Below are positions 54,931 through 62,035 of a stretch of 64,000 bases of DNA, piece after piece (positions within the stretch are counted from its first letter, which is position 1; the number at the start of each line of letters is the position of its first letter). Origin of the DNA: Fluviicola taffensis DSM 16823 (GTDB taxonomy: Bacteria; Bacteroidota; Bacteroidia; Flavobacteriales_D; Crocinitomicaceae); NCBI RefSeq assembly GCF_000194605.1, contig NC_015321.1, positions 3,968,001 to 4,032,000 of the forward strand. Reading direction: 5' to 3'. The notes beneath the pieces are model-generated. The model saw only the letters and a list, made by a program, of their open reading frames with translations, searched no databases and had not been told where the DNA came from. The translations under genes and the position numbers were made by a program.

Positions 54931-56625
54931 ATGAGAAAATTTGTTTCACCCGACTTCACATGCGAAAGTTGGAAATCTGTAGAGTCTTATCTCTTAGACC
55001 TTCAAAATAGAGATATTTCTACGAAAGAATCATTTAAACAATGGTTATTCGATAAAAGTGAATTGGAAGCCGTTTTGGAAGAAAATATGGCTTGGCGTTA
55101 TATTAAAATGACGATTAACACTTTAGATGAGAAGCTAACTGAGTCTTATCAGTTTTTTGTAACTGAAATACAGCCAAACCTTGCTCCTTTCGAAGATTCC
55201 TTGAATCAGAAAATGATGGCTTCTTCATTTGTGAAAGAATTGGCTACGGATAAAGCATATTCAATCTATTTCAGAGGCGTTCAATCTGCATTGGAATTAT
55301 TTCGAGAAGAGAACATTTCACTTGAAACAGAATTAAGTACTCTGAGTCAACAATTCGGAGCAATTTCTGGTAAACAGATGATATCCTATGAAGGAAAGGA
55401 ATTAACGATGCCACAAGCCGCCAATTTCTTGAAAGATCCGAATGAAACTGTTCGTAAAGAGGTTTATGAATTAATTACAAGTCGCCGACTAGAAGATCGT
55501 GAAGCATTGGATGATTTGTTTAATCAACTAATTCAATTGCGAAATAAGGTCGCTAAGAATGCAGATTGCGTCGATTACCGCGATTATAAATTCAAAGCAT
55601 TAGGTCGATTCGATTATACAGTAGAAGATTGTTTGGCTTTTCACGATGCTATTGAAACGTTAATTGTGCCGATTGTAAAGCAAATCAGTTTAAAAAAACT
55701 TGACAAACTCGGAAAATCGAAGCTAAAGCCATGGGATACTGAGGTTGACCCAGATGGATTGGCTCCTTTAAAACCTTTTGAAAATGGAGAGGAATTACTT
55801 GACAAATCAATTGCAGTTTTTCAAAAATTAGATTCATATTTCGGCGATTGTTTGAAAACAATGAAAACTGGTGGCTTTTTAGATTTAGATTCAAAAGCTG
55901 GGAAAGCTCCAGGTGGATACAACTATCCTTTGTACGAATCTGGAATTCCGTTCATTTTCATGAATGCAGCAGGAGCTCAGAGAGATTTAACAACCATGGT
56001 TCATGAAGGTGGACATGCTGTACATTCCTTTTTGAGTCGTGATTTGGAGCTGACAGGGTTTAAATCCCTGCCTTCTGAAGTGGCTGAATTGGCTTCTATG
56101 TCTATGGAATTACTGACAATGGAACTTTGGGGTGAATTCTATACGAACGAAAATGATTTAAAACGCGCTAAATTGGAGCAAATTGAGTCGGTGGTAAAAG
56201 TATTACCTTGGATTGCTCAAATTGATGCATTCCAACATTGGATTTATACACATCCAACTCACACAACTGAAGAAAGAACACAAGAATGGTTGAAACTAAG
56301 CAAACGCTTTGGAACCGGATTAGTTGATTATAACGGATATGAAGCTGTCTTAGAAAGTTCTTGGCAGAAACAATTACACTTATTCGAAGTTCCTTTCTAT
56401 TACATCGAATACGGAATTGCTCAATTGGGTGCTTTAGGAGTTTGGAATAACTATAAGAAGAATCCTGCAAAAGCACTAACAGATTATAAGAATGCGCTTT
56501 CTTTGGGGTATTCTAAATCAATTCCTGAAATTTACGAGACAGCAGGATTGAAATTTGATTTTTCACAGGTTGCTTTGGAAGATTTAAGTAAAGGTTTAGT
56601 TAATTCTATTAATGAATTGAACTAG
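54931..56625 (+). CDS. M3-family oligoendopeptidase F-like
   Basis: 564 residues, cytoplasmic (no signal peptide). The catalytic motif is HEGGH (358-362) in TMVHEGGHAVHSF, followed by the third ligand in PSEVAELASMSMELL. AGKAPGGYNYPLYESGIPFI and YIEYGIAQLGALGVW are family landmarks. It cleaves short peptides in the cytosol. The promoter box 4 nt before the ATG implies a leaderless mRNA. Confidence 0.93.
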   Translation: MRKFVSPDFTCESWKSVESYLLDLQNRDISTKESFKQWLFDKSELEAVLEENMAWRYIKMTINTLDEKLTESYQFFVTEIQPNLAPFEDSLNQKMMASSFVKELATDKAYSIYFRGVQSALELFREENISLETELSTLSQQFGAISGKQMISYEGKELTMPQAANFLKDPNETVRKEVYELITSRRLEDREALDDLFNQLIQLRNKVAKNADCVDYRDYKFKALGRFDYTVEDCLAFHDAIETLIVPIVKQISLKKLDKLGKSKLKPWDTEVDPDGLAPLKPFENGEELLDKSIAVFQKLDSYFGDCLKTMKTGGFLDLDSKAGKAPGGYNYPLYESGIPFIFMNAAGAQRDLTTMVHEGGHAVHSFLSRDLELTGFKSLPSEVAELASMSMELLTMELWGEFYTNENDLKRAKLEQIESVVKVLPWIAQIDAFQHWIYTHPTHTTEERTQEWLKLSKRFGTGLVDYNGYEAVLESSWQKQLHLFEVPFYYIEYGIAQLGALGVWNNYKKNPAKALTDYKNALSLGYSKSIPEIYETAGLKFDFSQVALEDLSKGLVNSINELN

Positions 56626-56640
56626 AATGAAATAGGTTTA

Positions 56641-56680
56641 AAAACATAAAGGGTAGAAAATTTTCCACCCTTTATGTTTT
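56641..56680. terminator. bidirectional terminator
   Basis: Perfect 14-bp stem AAAACATAAAGGGT / ACCCTTTATGTTTT around a 12-nt loop, between the convergent M3 peptidase and START-like genes, followed by T's. Confidence 0.9.
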
Positions 56681-56699
56681 TTTATAATCGTTTTATTAT

Positions 56700-57089
56700 T
56701 TATGCCCCAATTACTCTTCTCAAATCACCAATTTGTGATTCCCAAAGGCGTACAATTTCATCTTTTTCCGTTTTTTCAGCGAAATCTGAAACAGTAAGAA
56801 TCACCACTTTGGTCATAGGATCAATAGTGTATTTCATTTCAAAGTAAGTTTCTAATTCGTCTTCTTCGTCATTCAACCATTGCCATTTAATATGTTCACC
56901 TGCTTTCTTAGAAATTAATCGTGCTTGTTCCTCACTTCCATCCCAGTGAAAAGTATACATATCATCCTTAACAATAACATCTTCAGCAAACCATTCGCTC
57001 AATCCATCAGGAGTAGACAATAATTTATCCAAAACCTTTGGAGAGGTTCTTAATACATATTCTAATTCGAATTGTTCCTTTTTTGTCAT
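56700..57089 (-). CDS. START-like (AHA1-type) domain protein
   Basis: 129 residues. FELEYVLRTSPKVLDKLLST then GLSEWFAEDVIVKDDMYTFHW are the opening of the Bacteroidota START-like family (AHA1/SRPBCC fold); the final helix RLWESQIGDLRRVIGA closes it. Function unknown. Confidence 0.82.
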   Translation of the reverse strand: MTKKEQFELEYVLRTSPKVLDKLLSTPDGLSEWFAEDVIVKDDMYTFHWDGSEEQARLISKKAGEHIKWQWLNDEEDELETYFEMKYTIDPMTKVVILTVSDFAEKTEKDEIVRLWESQIGDLRRVIGA

Positions 57090-57153
57090 AGTAGTTTAAT
57101 ATTGTTAACTTCGCGCCGAAAAAATTATTTTCGAAATATACACATTTCTTTTC

Positions 57154-57903
57154 ATGGCATTAGTACATTCATTTGAAAAAAACGGAAACAAGCTCTTCAA
57201 ATACAGAGGACAAATTCCAGTGATTTTATTCGTTTTAGCTATTCCTGTCATCTATTTTACAGATGTTCAGTGTATTATGGATAACGAACGTTGGTTCTAC
57301 ATTTGTACAGGAGCAGCAATTGCCATGTCTATACTAGGACAAGTAATTCGTGCGATAGCTATTGGAACAAGTAATAAACATACTTCTGGAAGAAATACAC
57401 AAGAACAAGTTGCTGAAGCCTTGAATACAAAAGGTATTTATTCAACTGTGCGGCACCCACTCTACTTAGGAAATTATTTTATGTGGATTGGAATCGTGTG
57501 TTTCACATTCAATATTTATTTCATCGTTATCGTAAGCTTGCTGTTTTGGATCTATTACGAGCGTATTATGTTTGCTGAAGAGCGTTTCTTAGAGCGTAAA
57601 TTTGGTGAAAGCTACGTGAATTGGTCGAATTCGGTTCCTGCATTTTGGCCAAGTAGAAAAAATTACATCAAAGGAGAGATTTCTTTCTCGATGAAAACAA
57701 TTTTACGACGTGAATATTCTGGTATCTCTGCAACCGCTTTGGGATTCATTTTCGTAGCTGGATTACGTGAATATTTTATGACAAAAACGATTGCATGTCC
57801 ACTTTGTTATGTTTATTGGATCGCTGGAGCATTATTGTTTAGCTTGATTTTCAAGTTACTAAAACACAAGACAAAAGTTTTATTCGAAGAAGACCGCTCA
57901 TAG
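57154..57903 (+). CDS. ICMT-like membrane methyltransferase/isoprenylcysteine carboxyl methyltransferase family
   Basis: 249 residues, about six membrane helices. GIYSTVRHPLYLGNYFMWIG and EERFLERKFGESYVNWSNSV PAFWP (about 140-170) carry the RHPxYxG and E-E-x-F...Y signature of the phospholipid-/ICMT-type family (PEMT/ICMT). It may methylate a lipid or a thiol using SAM. An extra C-terminal segment with CPLCYVYW (about 215) is unusual. Confidence 0.78.
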   Translation: MALVHSFEKNGNKLFKYRGQIPVILFVLAIPVIYFTDVQCIMDNERWFYICTGAAIAMSILGQVIRAIAIGTSNKHTSGRNTQEQVAEALNTKGIYSTVRHPLYLGNYFMWIGIVCFTFNIYFIVIVSLLFWIYYERIMFAEERFLERKFGESYVNWSNSVPAFWPSRKNYIKGEISFSMKTILRREYSGISATALGFIFVAGLREYFMTKTIACPLCYVYWIAGALLFSLIFKLLKHKTKVLFEEDRS

Positions 57904-57905
57904 TC

Positions 57906-57935
57906 TTGCATAAAATAAAAAAGTAACTATCTTTG
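57906..57935 (+). promoter_or_regulatory. tRNA promoter (TTG, 19 nt, TATCTTTG)
   Basis: TTG at 57906-57908, spacer of 19 nt, perfect -7 box at 57928-57935, 31 nt before the tRNA. The best sigma-A match next to the SRP and DUF6702 promoters. Confidence 0.7.
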
Positions 57936-57966
57936 TGCCGCCTTTCAGGGATTTGTAAGGATATAT

Positions 57967-58040
57967 GGCGAGATAGCTCAGTTGGTTAGAGCGCAGGATT
58001 CATAACCCTGAGGTCCGGAGTTCAACTCTCCGTCTCGCTA
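57967..58040 (+). tRNA. tRNA-Met (CAT anticodon)
   Basis: 74 nt, cloverleaf reads GGCGAGA ... GCTC ... GAGC ... anticodon loop TTCATAA ... T-arm CGGAG-TTCAACT-CTCCG ... TCTCGCT, discriminator A; CCA not encoded. Position 1-72 is G-T. The CAT anticodon fits elongator Met; an initiator would have a C1xA72-like mismatch, and a lysidine-modified Ile-tRNA cannot be excluded. Confidence 0.92.
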
Positions 58041-58041
58041 C

Positions 58042-58070
58042 AAAAGCTCAGTTTTTACTGAGCTTTTTTT
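58042..58070 (+). terminator. tRNA terminator hairpin
   Basis: AAAAGCTCAGT / ACTGAGCTTTT stem (11 bp), loop TTTT, then T-run to 58070. Copies of this hairpin recur downstream, see the tail repeats. Confidence 0.9.
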
Positions 58071-58087
58071 GTTTGTGTAAAGTTGAA

Positions 58088-58136
58088 GTCCGGAGTTCAT
58101 CCCGATAGCTATCGGGACTCCGTCTCGCTACAAAAG
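58088..58136 (+). repeat. tRNA-tail repeat copy A (T-arm and acceptor 3' strand)
   Basis: Begins GTCCGGAGTTCA, as in the tRNA at 58013, then carries the palindrome TCCCGATAGCTATCGGGA where the T-loop has ACT, then CTCCGTCTCGCTACAAAAG as in the tRNA. T-stem, acceptor 3' strand and flank are kept exactly; only the loop is changed. Confidence 0.9.
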
Positions 58137-58188
58137 GGATCAAGACCAAATTCTGGGGACTAAGCATAAATTTGCGTTAATCGGAATA

Positions 58189-58308
58189 AAAAATATTGGA
58201 TATCCCTAACACCTCTAAATTGAGATCTAAATGGCTTTTTCAAGAGCGGTTGTTGTCGAAAACATGGTTTTTGTTTCTGGTTGTACGGGTTACGATTATG
58301 CTGCAGAT
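58189..58308 (+). pseudogene. RidA/YjgF N-terminal remnant
   Basis: From 58231 the frame reads MAFSRAVVVENMVFVSGCTG followed by YDYAAD, which is the conserved N-terminal part of RidA-family proteins (SRAV..., FVSG.TG.DY). Upstream (58189-58230), NIGYP and TSK..EI can be read only by changing frame and passing stops, as in a decayed gene. It is cut off at 58308 by half of the CCCGATAGC palindrome of tail copy B. The frame then ends at 58353 after 40 codons, so no active enzyme remains. Confidence 0.7.
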
Positions 58309-58370
58309 AGCTATCGGGACTCCGTCTCGCTACAAAAGCTCAGTTTTTACTGAGCTTTTTTTGTTTGTGT
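58306..58370 (+). repeat. tRNA-tail repeat copy B, 5' truncated
   Basis: Starts inside the palindrome (GATAGCTATCGGGA), then CTCCGTCTCGCTACAAAAG and the full terminator CTCAG-TTTTTA-CTGAG and TTTGTTTGTGT, identical to the real tRNA flank. The upstream half was replaced by the RidA remnant. Confidence 0.9.
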
Positions 58371-58380
58371 GAAATCTGGG

Positions 58381-58458
58381 GTCCGGAGTTCATCCCGATA
58401 GCTGTCGGGACTCCGTCTCGCTACAAAAAGCTCAGTAAAAACTGAGCTTTTTTTGTTT
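58381..58458 (+). repeat. tRNA-tail repeat copy C with loop-inverted terminator
   Basis: GTCCGGAGTTCA, palindrome with one change (GATAGCTGTC), CTCCGTCTCGCTACAAAA, then a terminator hairpin whose loop is TAAAAA, not TTTTTA: the stem is the same but the middle is inverted. T-run follows. Confidence 0.9.
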
Positions 58459-58504
58459 AAGCAATTTTGTAGGTATGCGATATAGAGCCACCTACAAAAT
58501 CGGT

Positions 58505-59080
58505 TCATTCCTTAATCACCAAATCATACTTCGTTAGCAAGCCAATCAATCCATTGGACGAAAAAATAGTCTTCTTCAATCTATTTCGCTCCGGATTGAT
58601 ATCGAAATTAACTGCTGTACTGAAGTCTGCCTTATCTAAATTGGTGCGTTCAAAGATAGTCCTAGTCAAATCACAATTCACGAATTTGGATTCTGATAAA
58701 TTACATTCCGAAAAATCAACTTCTTTTAAAACAGTATTTGTAAAAATGGTCTTCTTCATGTTTTTCGAATGAAAAGTCGCATAATCAACACTGCAATCCG
58801 TGAATTTAACAGAGAAAAGGAATTCATTGCAAGCACTAAAGTCCACTCCTATTATTTTACAATCCTTAAAGTGAATATCCTTTAATCCTGAATGTTTAAA
58901 AACAGTGAGTGAAAACATACAAGATTCAAATTCACAATCTACAAAATCAATACTGCTAAAATTGCTTTTTGTAAAATCACAATCAATAAAATGACAACCG
59001 CTAAATTCATTGTTGATTAGTTGTTTATTGACATAGTTAACTTTGTTAAATGTTTTGCCTTCGTGAAGTTTATTACTCAT
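58505..59080 (-). CDS. pentapeptide-repeat protein
   Basis: 191 residues. Repeats such as FSGCHFIDCDFTKSNFSSID, FHSKNMKKTIFTNTVLKEVD and DLTRTIFERTNLDKADFSTA follow the A(D/N)LxF pentapeptide pattern from about 25 to 165, which builds a right-handed quadrilateral beta-helix. Qnr-type members protect gyrase; others have unknown roles. The Phe and Cys content fits the family. Function here unknown. Confidence 0.88.
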   Translation of the reverse strand: MSNKLHEGKTFNKVNYVNKQLINNEFSGCHFIDCDFTKSNFSSIDFVDCEFESCMFSLTVFKHSGLKDIHFKDCKIIGVDFSACNEFLFSVKFTDCSVDYATFHSKNMKKTIFTNTVLKEVDFSECNLSESKFVNCDLTRTIFERTNLDKADFSTAVNFDINPERNRLKKTIFSSNGLIGLLTKYDLVIKE

Positions 59081-59230
59081 TCTGTTTTTTGAATTGAAAC
59101 AAATCTACGGAGTTGTTAGCGATTTTACTAACTCACTAATTTACTAATTCGCAATATTACGAATCAATAGTTTCCTTATTGAAACTAGTATCCTAAAGTA
59201 TATTGGTATCTTTTTTATACTAATATGCTA

Positions 59231-59238
59231 TACCTTTG
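59231..59238 (+). promoter_or_regulatory. -7 promoter box (TACCTTTG), nitroreductase-like gene
   Basis: Perfect TAnnTTTG, 17 nt before the ATG at 59256. Upstream (59187-59222) repeated GTATC/ATAC words form a possible operator. Confidence 0.5.
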
Positions 59239-59255
59239 TCGAAAACACAGAAAAG

Positions 59256-59882
59256 ATGAATTTAATTGACACATTAAACTGGCGTTACGCCGTAAAACGA
59301 ATGACTTCTGAAAAAGTATCAGACGAAAAAGTACAAGAAATCCTTGAAGCAATTAACTTAACAGCAACATCGGCAGGATTACAGCCCTATCGAGTAATCT
59401 CCATTTCGAATCCTGAAATCAAGCAAAAATTACAAGCCGCGTCGTTTAATCCGCAAATTTCAGAATCCTCACATCTATTGATTTTCGCTGCTTATACACA
59501 TGTTTCTCAAGCTCATATAGACGAGTATATTTCCTTAGTTGCGAGAACACGAAATATTCCAGAAGAAAACTTAGCCGATTTCAAGGGCAAACTGTCTGGT
59601 TTTATCAATATGCCAGAGGATTTCATTAAGACTTGGACCGCAAAACAAACGTATATTGCTTTAGGCACAGGAATTATTGCGGCTGCAAACTTGAAAGTAG
59701 ATTCTACTCCGATGGAAGGATTTGATAATGCAGCTTTTGACGAAATCTTAGGACTGAAAGAAAAAGGATTGCAATCTGTTGTAGCTTTGGCTTTAGGATA
59801 CCGTGATGAAGCAGCTGATGTGCTTGCATACGCGAAAAAAGTTAGAATTCCTTTAGAAGAACTCACAATTACATTGAACTAA
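59256..59882 (+). CDS. nitroreductase-family NAD(P)H oxidoreductase
   Basis: 208 residues. DTLNWRYAVKRMTSEKVSDE then NLTATSAGLQPYRVISISNP are the family's FMN-binding opening (R-x-A-x-K-x-M; S-A-G-L-Q-P). GLQSVVALALGYRDEAADV is the C-terminal FMN motif (V-A-L-G-Y-R). It reduces nitro- or quinone-type substrates with FMN; physiological substrate unknown. Single gene. Confidence 0.92.
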   Translation: MNLIDTLNWRYAVKRMTSEKVSDEKVQEILEAINLTATSAGLQPYRVISISNPEIKQKLQAASFNPQISESSHLLIFAAYTHVSQAHIDEYISLVARTRNIPEENLADFKGKLSGFINMPEDFIKTWTAKQTYIALGTGIIAAANLKVDSTPMEGFDNAAFDEILGLKEKGLQSVVALALGYRDEAADVLAYAKKVRIPLEELTITLN

Positions 59883-59903
59883 ACTGAATTTCGAACTAAA
59901 ATC

Positions 59904-59938
59904 AAGAGTCTTCATTCAATCGGAGGCTCTTTTTTTAT
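59904..59938 (+). terminator. hairpin terminator
   Basis: Stem AAGAGTCT / AGGCTCTT (8 bp, one wobble) followed by a run of T's, 20 bp after the nitroreductase stop and before the convergent aspartyl protease. Confidence 0.75.
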
Positions 59939-60834
59939 TCAAAAAAAGGCAAGTACAGATTCTCGTTGACTTTCAAATAAATAAACCCGTTTTTCAAATC
60001 TAAAACAGTATTAAACCGTTTTAAGAAATTGTTTCCAAAGAAACCAGCCATCTTTTCTGTTGCATCAATTCCTTCTTTCGCAGTTGATAAATTCATTGGA
60101 ATAGAATAGAATGATTTCTTCTCTACTTTCAATTCTGGAGCTCGAACAATGGCCATTTCATAAGATGATCCATCCGACCCTTGAAAAGTGGCTGTTGCTA
60201 TTTGATCTGTTTTATGTTTGAAATCGTGTTTCCGTTCATAAGGAGAAGCAATCGTAAGCGCATCACTAGCACCTGTATCCAACCCGAAAAAACCGGTAAT
60301 TTTCTTTCCCTGAATGACGAGTGTACTCGAAATGGTCGGATAGTTGTTTACGAAATGTATGTTGATTTTATCATAACTACTCAAATCTGCATTGAAAGCT
60401 ACATGTTCGGTGAATTTCAGTGTTTTTCGATCGTAATTGATTTCAATAACATAGTTTTTCATCAGATTTGTCCCAAAAACACCGTCGAAATCTGTAGTTC
60501 CAAACGGAATGAGTGTAAATGATACGTTTTTTTGTTCAAACTCGCTAAACGAAATTAAATTGTTGTTACTCTGAGAGACTTTGTTAGTACCGTTCGATCC
60601 TTCGTTCATTGATTCTCCATCAACTTTCAGTTTGATTTGTTTGTTTGAATCGGTATTGATTACTGAACCATCCGCACCAGTATCAAACAGAAAGCGCACA
60701 CTATCTATATCGTTTACTTTACAATAAATATAGATGCCATTGTTTTCAATCAGGAATGGAGTTTCCCAAGATTTTGTTTGTGACAACGCTTCTAAATGAG
60801 ATATTGCAATTAGAATTGTAAAAGCAATTTTCAT
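59935..60834 (-). CDS. retropepsin-like aspartyl protease family protein
   Basis: 299 residues: signal peptide (1-19), then two lobes, each with a D-T-G motif: FLFDTGADGSVINT (Asp51) and FFGLDTGASDALTI (Asp186). Two aspartates would form a single pepsin-like site within the monomer. Such Bacteroidota proteins are periplasmic or surface peptidases of unknown target. Confidence 0.85.
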   Translation of the reverse strand: MKIAFTILIAISHLEALSQTKSWETPFLIENNGIYIYCKVNDIDSVRFLFDTGADGSVINTDSNKQIKLKVDGESMNEGSNGTNKVSQSNNNLISFSEFEQKNVSFTLIPFGTTDFDGVFGTNLMKNYVIEINYDRKTLKFTEHVAFNADLSSYDKINIHFVNNYPTISSTLVIQGKKITGFFGLDTGASDALTIASPYERKHDFKHKTDQIATATFQGSDGSSYEMAIVRAPELKVEKKSFYSIPMNLSTAKEGIDATEKMAGFFGNNFLKRFNTVLDLKNGFIYLKVNENLYLPFFE

Positions 60835-60861
60835 ATTAAACCAAAATAGAGACGAGGAAAG

Positions 60862-61158
60862 TTATTGATGCTGCTTGATTATTTGTGCCAACTGATTTGC
60901 TGGCACTACTCCCGATTGTCTCCAAACAGGTTTACCCTTTTTGAAAAGAATCAACGTTGGAATGCTTTTAATCTGATACTTGCTAGCAGCATGTGGATTT
61001 TTATCTACATCGACTTTCAAAACAGAAGCGGTATTTCCCAATTTCCCCTTCAAATCATCTAAAATGGGTTTCATTGTTTTACAAGGTCCACACCATTCGG
61101 CGAAGAAATCCACCAAAACTGGTTTGTCGGAGTTTATTATTTCAGAAAAAGATGCCAT
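60862..61158 (-). CDS. trxA: thioredoxin
   Basis: 98 residues: [20 protein letters not shown] with active site Cys23-Gly-Pro-Cys26, then ...[20 protein letters not shown] with the cis-Pro (IPT). Slightly shorter than E. coli thioredoxin (109). A cytoplasmic thiol-disulfide reductant. A perfect -7 box lies 15 nt before the ATG. Confidence 0.95.
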   Translation of the reverse strand: MASFSEIINSDKPVLVDFFAEWCGPCKTMKPILDDLKGKLGNTASVLKVDVDKNPHAASKYQIKSIPTLILFKKGKPVWRQSGVVPANQLAQIIKQHQ

Positions 61159-61173
61159 TGCTTAATTTTGTGT

Positions 61174-61181
61174 CAAAGTTA
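61174..61181 (-). promoter_or_regulatory. -7 promoter box (TAACTTTG) of thioredoxin
   Basis: Perfect TAnnTTTG on the minus strand, 15 nt before the ATG at 61158. Confidence 0.5.
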
Positions 61182-61242
61182 AAAAACGTCTACTAGTTAG
61201 TTCTTATTCTGTTTTGCAATAATTGTTAAGAGCAAGAATCAA

Positions 61243-61560
61243 TTATTTTTGAATCTTTTGTTGAAGACTCGACCAGCCACCTCCATTGTGTACTTCACTA
61301 AAACCTTTTGCTTTCAGAATGTTTTTAGCTGATGCACTTCTCATACCTGATGCACAGCAAGTAATGATTGGTTTATTCTTTTGAATGTTCGATAGATTCT
61401 GTGGAATAAGAGACAATGGAATATTAACAGATCCGCGAATGTGTCCTGAATTAAATTCAGAAGGTGTGCGTACATCTATAATTTGAGCTCCGCGGCTCAT
61501 TAACTCATTGAAGTCAACTTTTGGACCAAGTCCGAATAGATTTTTTAAACTTTGCATCAT
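61243..61560 (-). CDS. rhodanese-like sulfurtransferase
   Basis: 105 residues, one rhodanese domain: IIDVRTPSEFNSGHIRGSVN is the first conserved block; PIITCCASGMRSASAKNILK has the CxxGxR loop with Cys69 as the catalytic persulfide carrier (a second Cys68 precedes it). It transfers sulfane sulfur. It follows two small membrane proteins and the Crp/Fnr gene, a combination common in Bacteroidota. Confidence 0.9.
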   Translation of the reverse strand: MMQSLKNLFGLGPKVDFNELMSRGAQIIDVRTPSEFNSGHIRGSVNIPLSLIPQNLSNIQKNKPIITCCASGMRSASAKNILKAKGFSEVHNGGGWSSLQQKIQK

Positions 61561-61579
61561 TTTTATTTTTGATTAATTC

Positions 61580-61771
61580 CTACTTAATTTTAAAGCTACT
61601 AAACAGCAATAGCCCCATGAAAGAACCATACAGTGTGCTATTGATTGGTTTTGATGTTATTGTACAATAACCCGAAGAGCAGCCAACGAAATAATAGTAT
61701 AAATAACCACCAATCGCCCCGATAATTCCACCAATAATCCCCAAGCGATATTTCTTGATAAATGACTTCAT
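61580..61771 (-). CDS. DUF6132 family membrane protein
   Basis: 63 residues with two helices (YRLGIIGGIIGAIGGYLYYY and STLYGSFMGLLLFSSFKI) and a loop with GCSSGYCTITSKP. The Cys-x4-Cys-x3-SKP motif is that of DUF6132. It ends 19 bp before the rhodanese gene and overlaps the DUF2892 gene by 4 bp. Perhaps a membrane partner of sulfur transfer (inference). Confidence 0.85.
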   Translation of the reverse strand: MKSFIKKYRLGIIGGIIGAIGGYLYYYFVGCSSGYCTITSKPINSTLYGSFMGLLLFSSFKIK

Positions 61772-61980
61772 TTGCTTTTCTTTTTGATGGTTATTCCAAG
61801 TAGCTTATACAATGGGCAAAAACCAATGACACTTGTCAACATGAAAATAATTACGACGACTAGAGCAATTATCGCTAATATTCCTGATATGTATCCAAAA
61901 AAATAAAGAGAAACCAATATAATTGATAATATGAGGCGAATGATTCGATCCGTTGAGTACATGTTTCTATTCATGATCAC
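61768..61980 (-). CDS. DUF2892-type (YgaP-like) inner-membrane protein
   Basis: 70 residues, two membrane helices: RIIRLILSIILVSLYFFGYI and AIIALVVVIIFMLTSVIGFC, with CPLYKLLGI as tail. This is the DUF2892 fold, often fused to or next to rhodanese. First gene of the cluster after the Crp/Fnr operator and probable promoter at 61991-61998. Confidence 0.85.
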   Translation of the reverse strand: MIMNRNMYSTDRIIRLILSIILVSLYFFGYISGILAIIALVVVIIFMLTSVIGFCPLYKLLGITIKKKSK

Positions 61981-61990
61981 TTATTTTTTA

Positions 61991-61998
61991 CAAAATTG
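61991..61998 (-). promoter_or_regulatory. candidate -7 box (CAATTTTG) of the DUF2892-DUF6132-rhodanese operon
   Basis: One mismatch to TAnnTTTG on the minus strand. A start about 5 nt later (about 61986) puts the CRP/FNR palindrome centre at about -41.5, the classic class II activator position. Confidence 0.35.
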
Positions 61999-62019
61999 CG
62001 ACAATGAAAAGTAAGATAC

Positions 62020-62035
62020 TGTGACAATAGTCACA
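62020..62035. promoter_or_regulatory. CRP/FNR-type palindromic operator
   Basis: TGTGACAATAGTCACA: perfect 6-bp arms with a 4-bp spacer, matching the TGTGA-N6-TCACA site of Crp/Fnr-family regulators. It overlaps the stop of the Crp/Fnr gene and sits 40 bp before the start of the DUF2892 gene. Confidence 0.75.

Noticed and set aside
58088-58458. Additional tRNA genes
   Set aside because: Copies hold only the T-arm and acceptor 3' strand; the 5' acceptor strand, D-arm and anticodon arm are missing.
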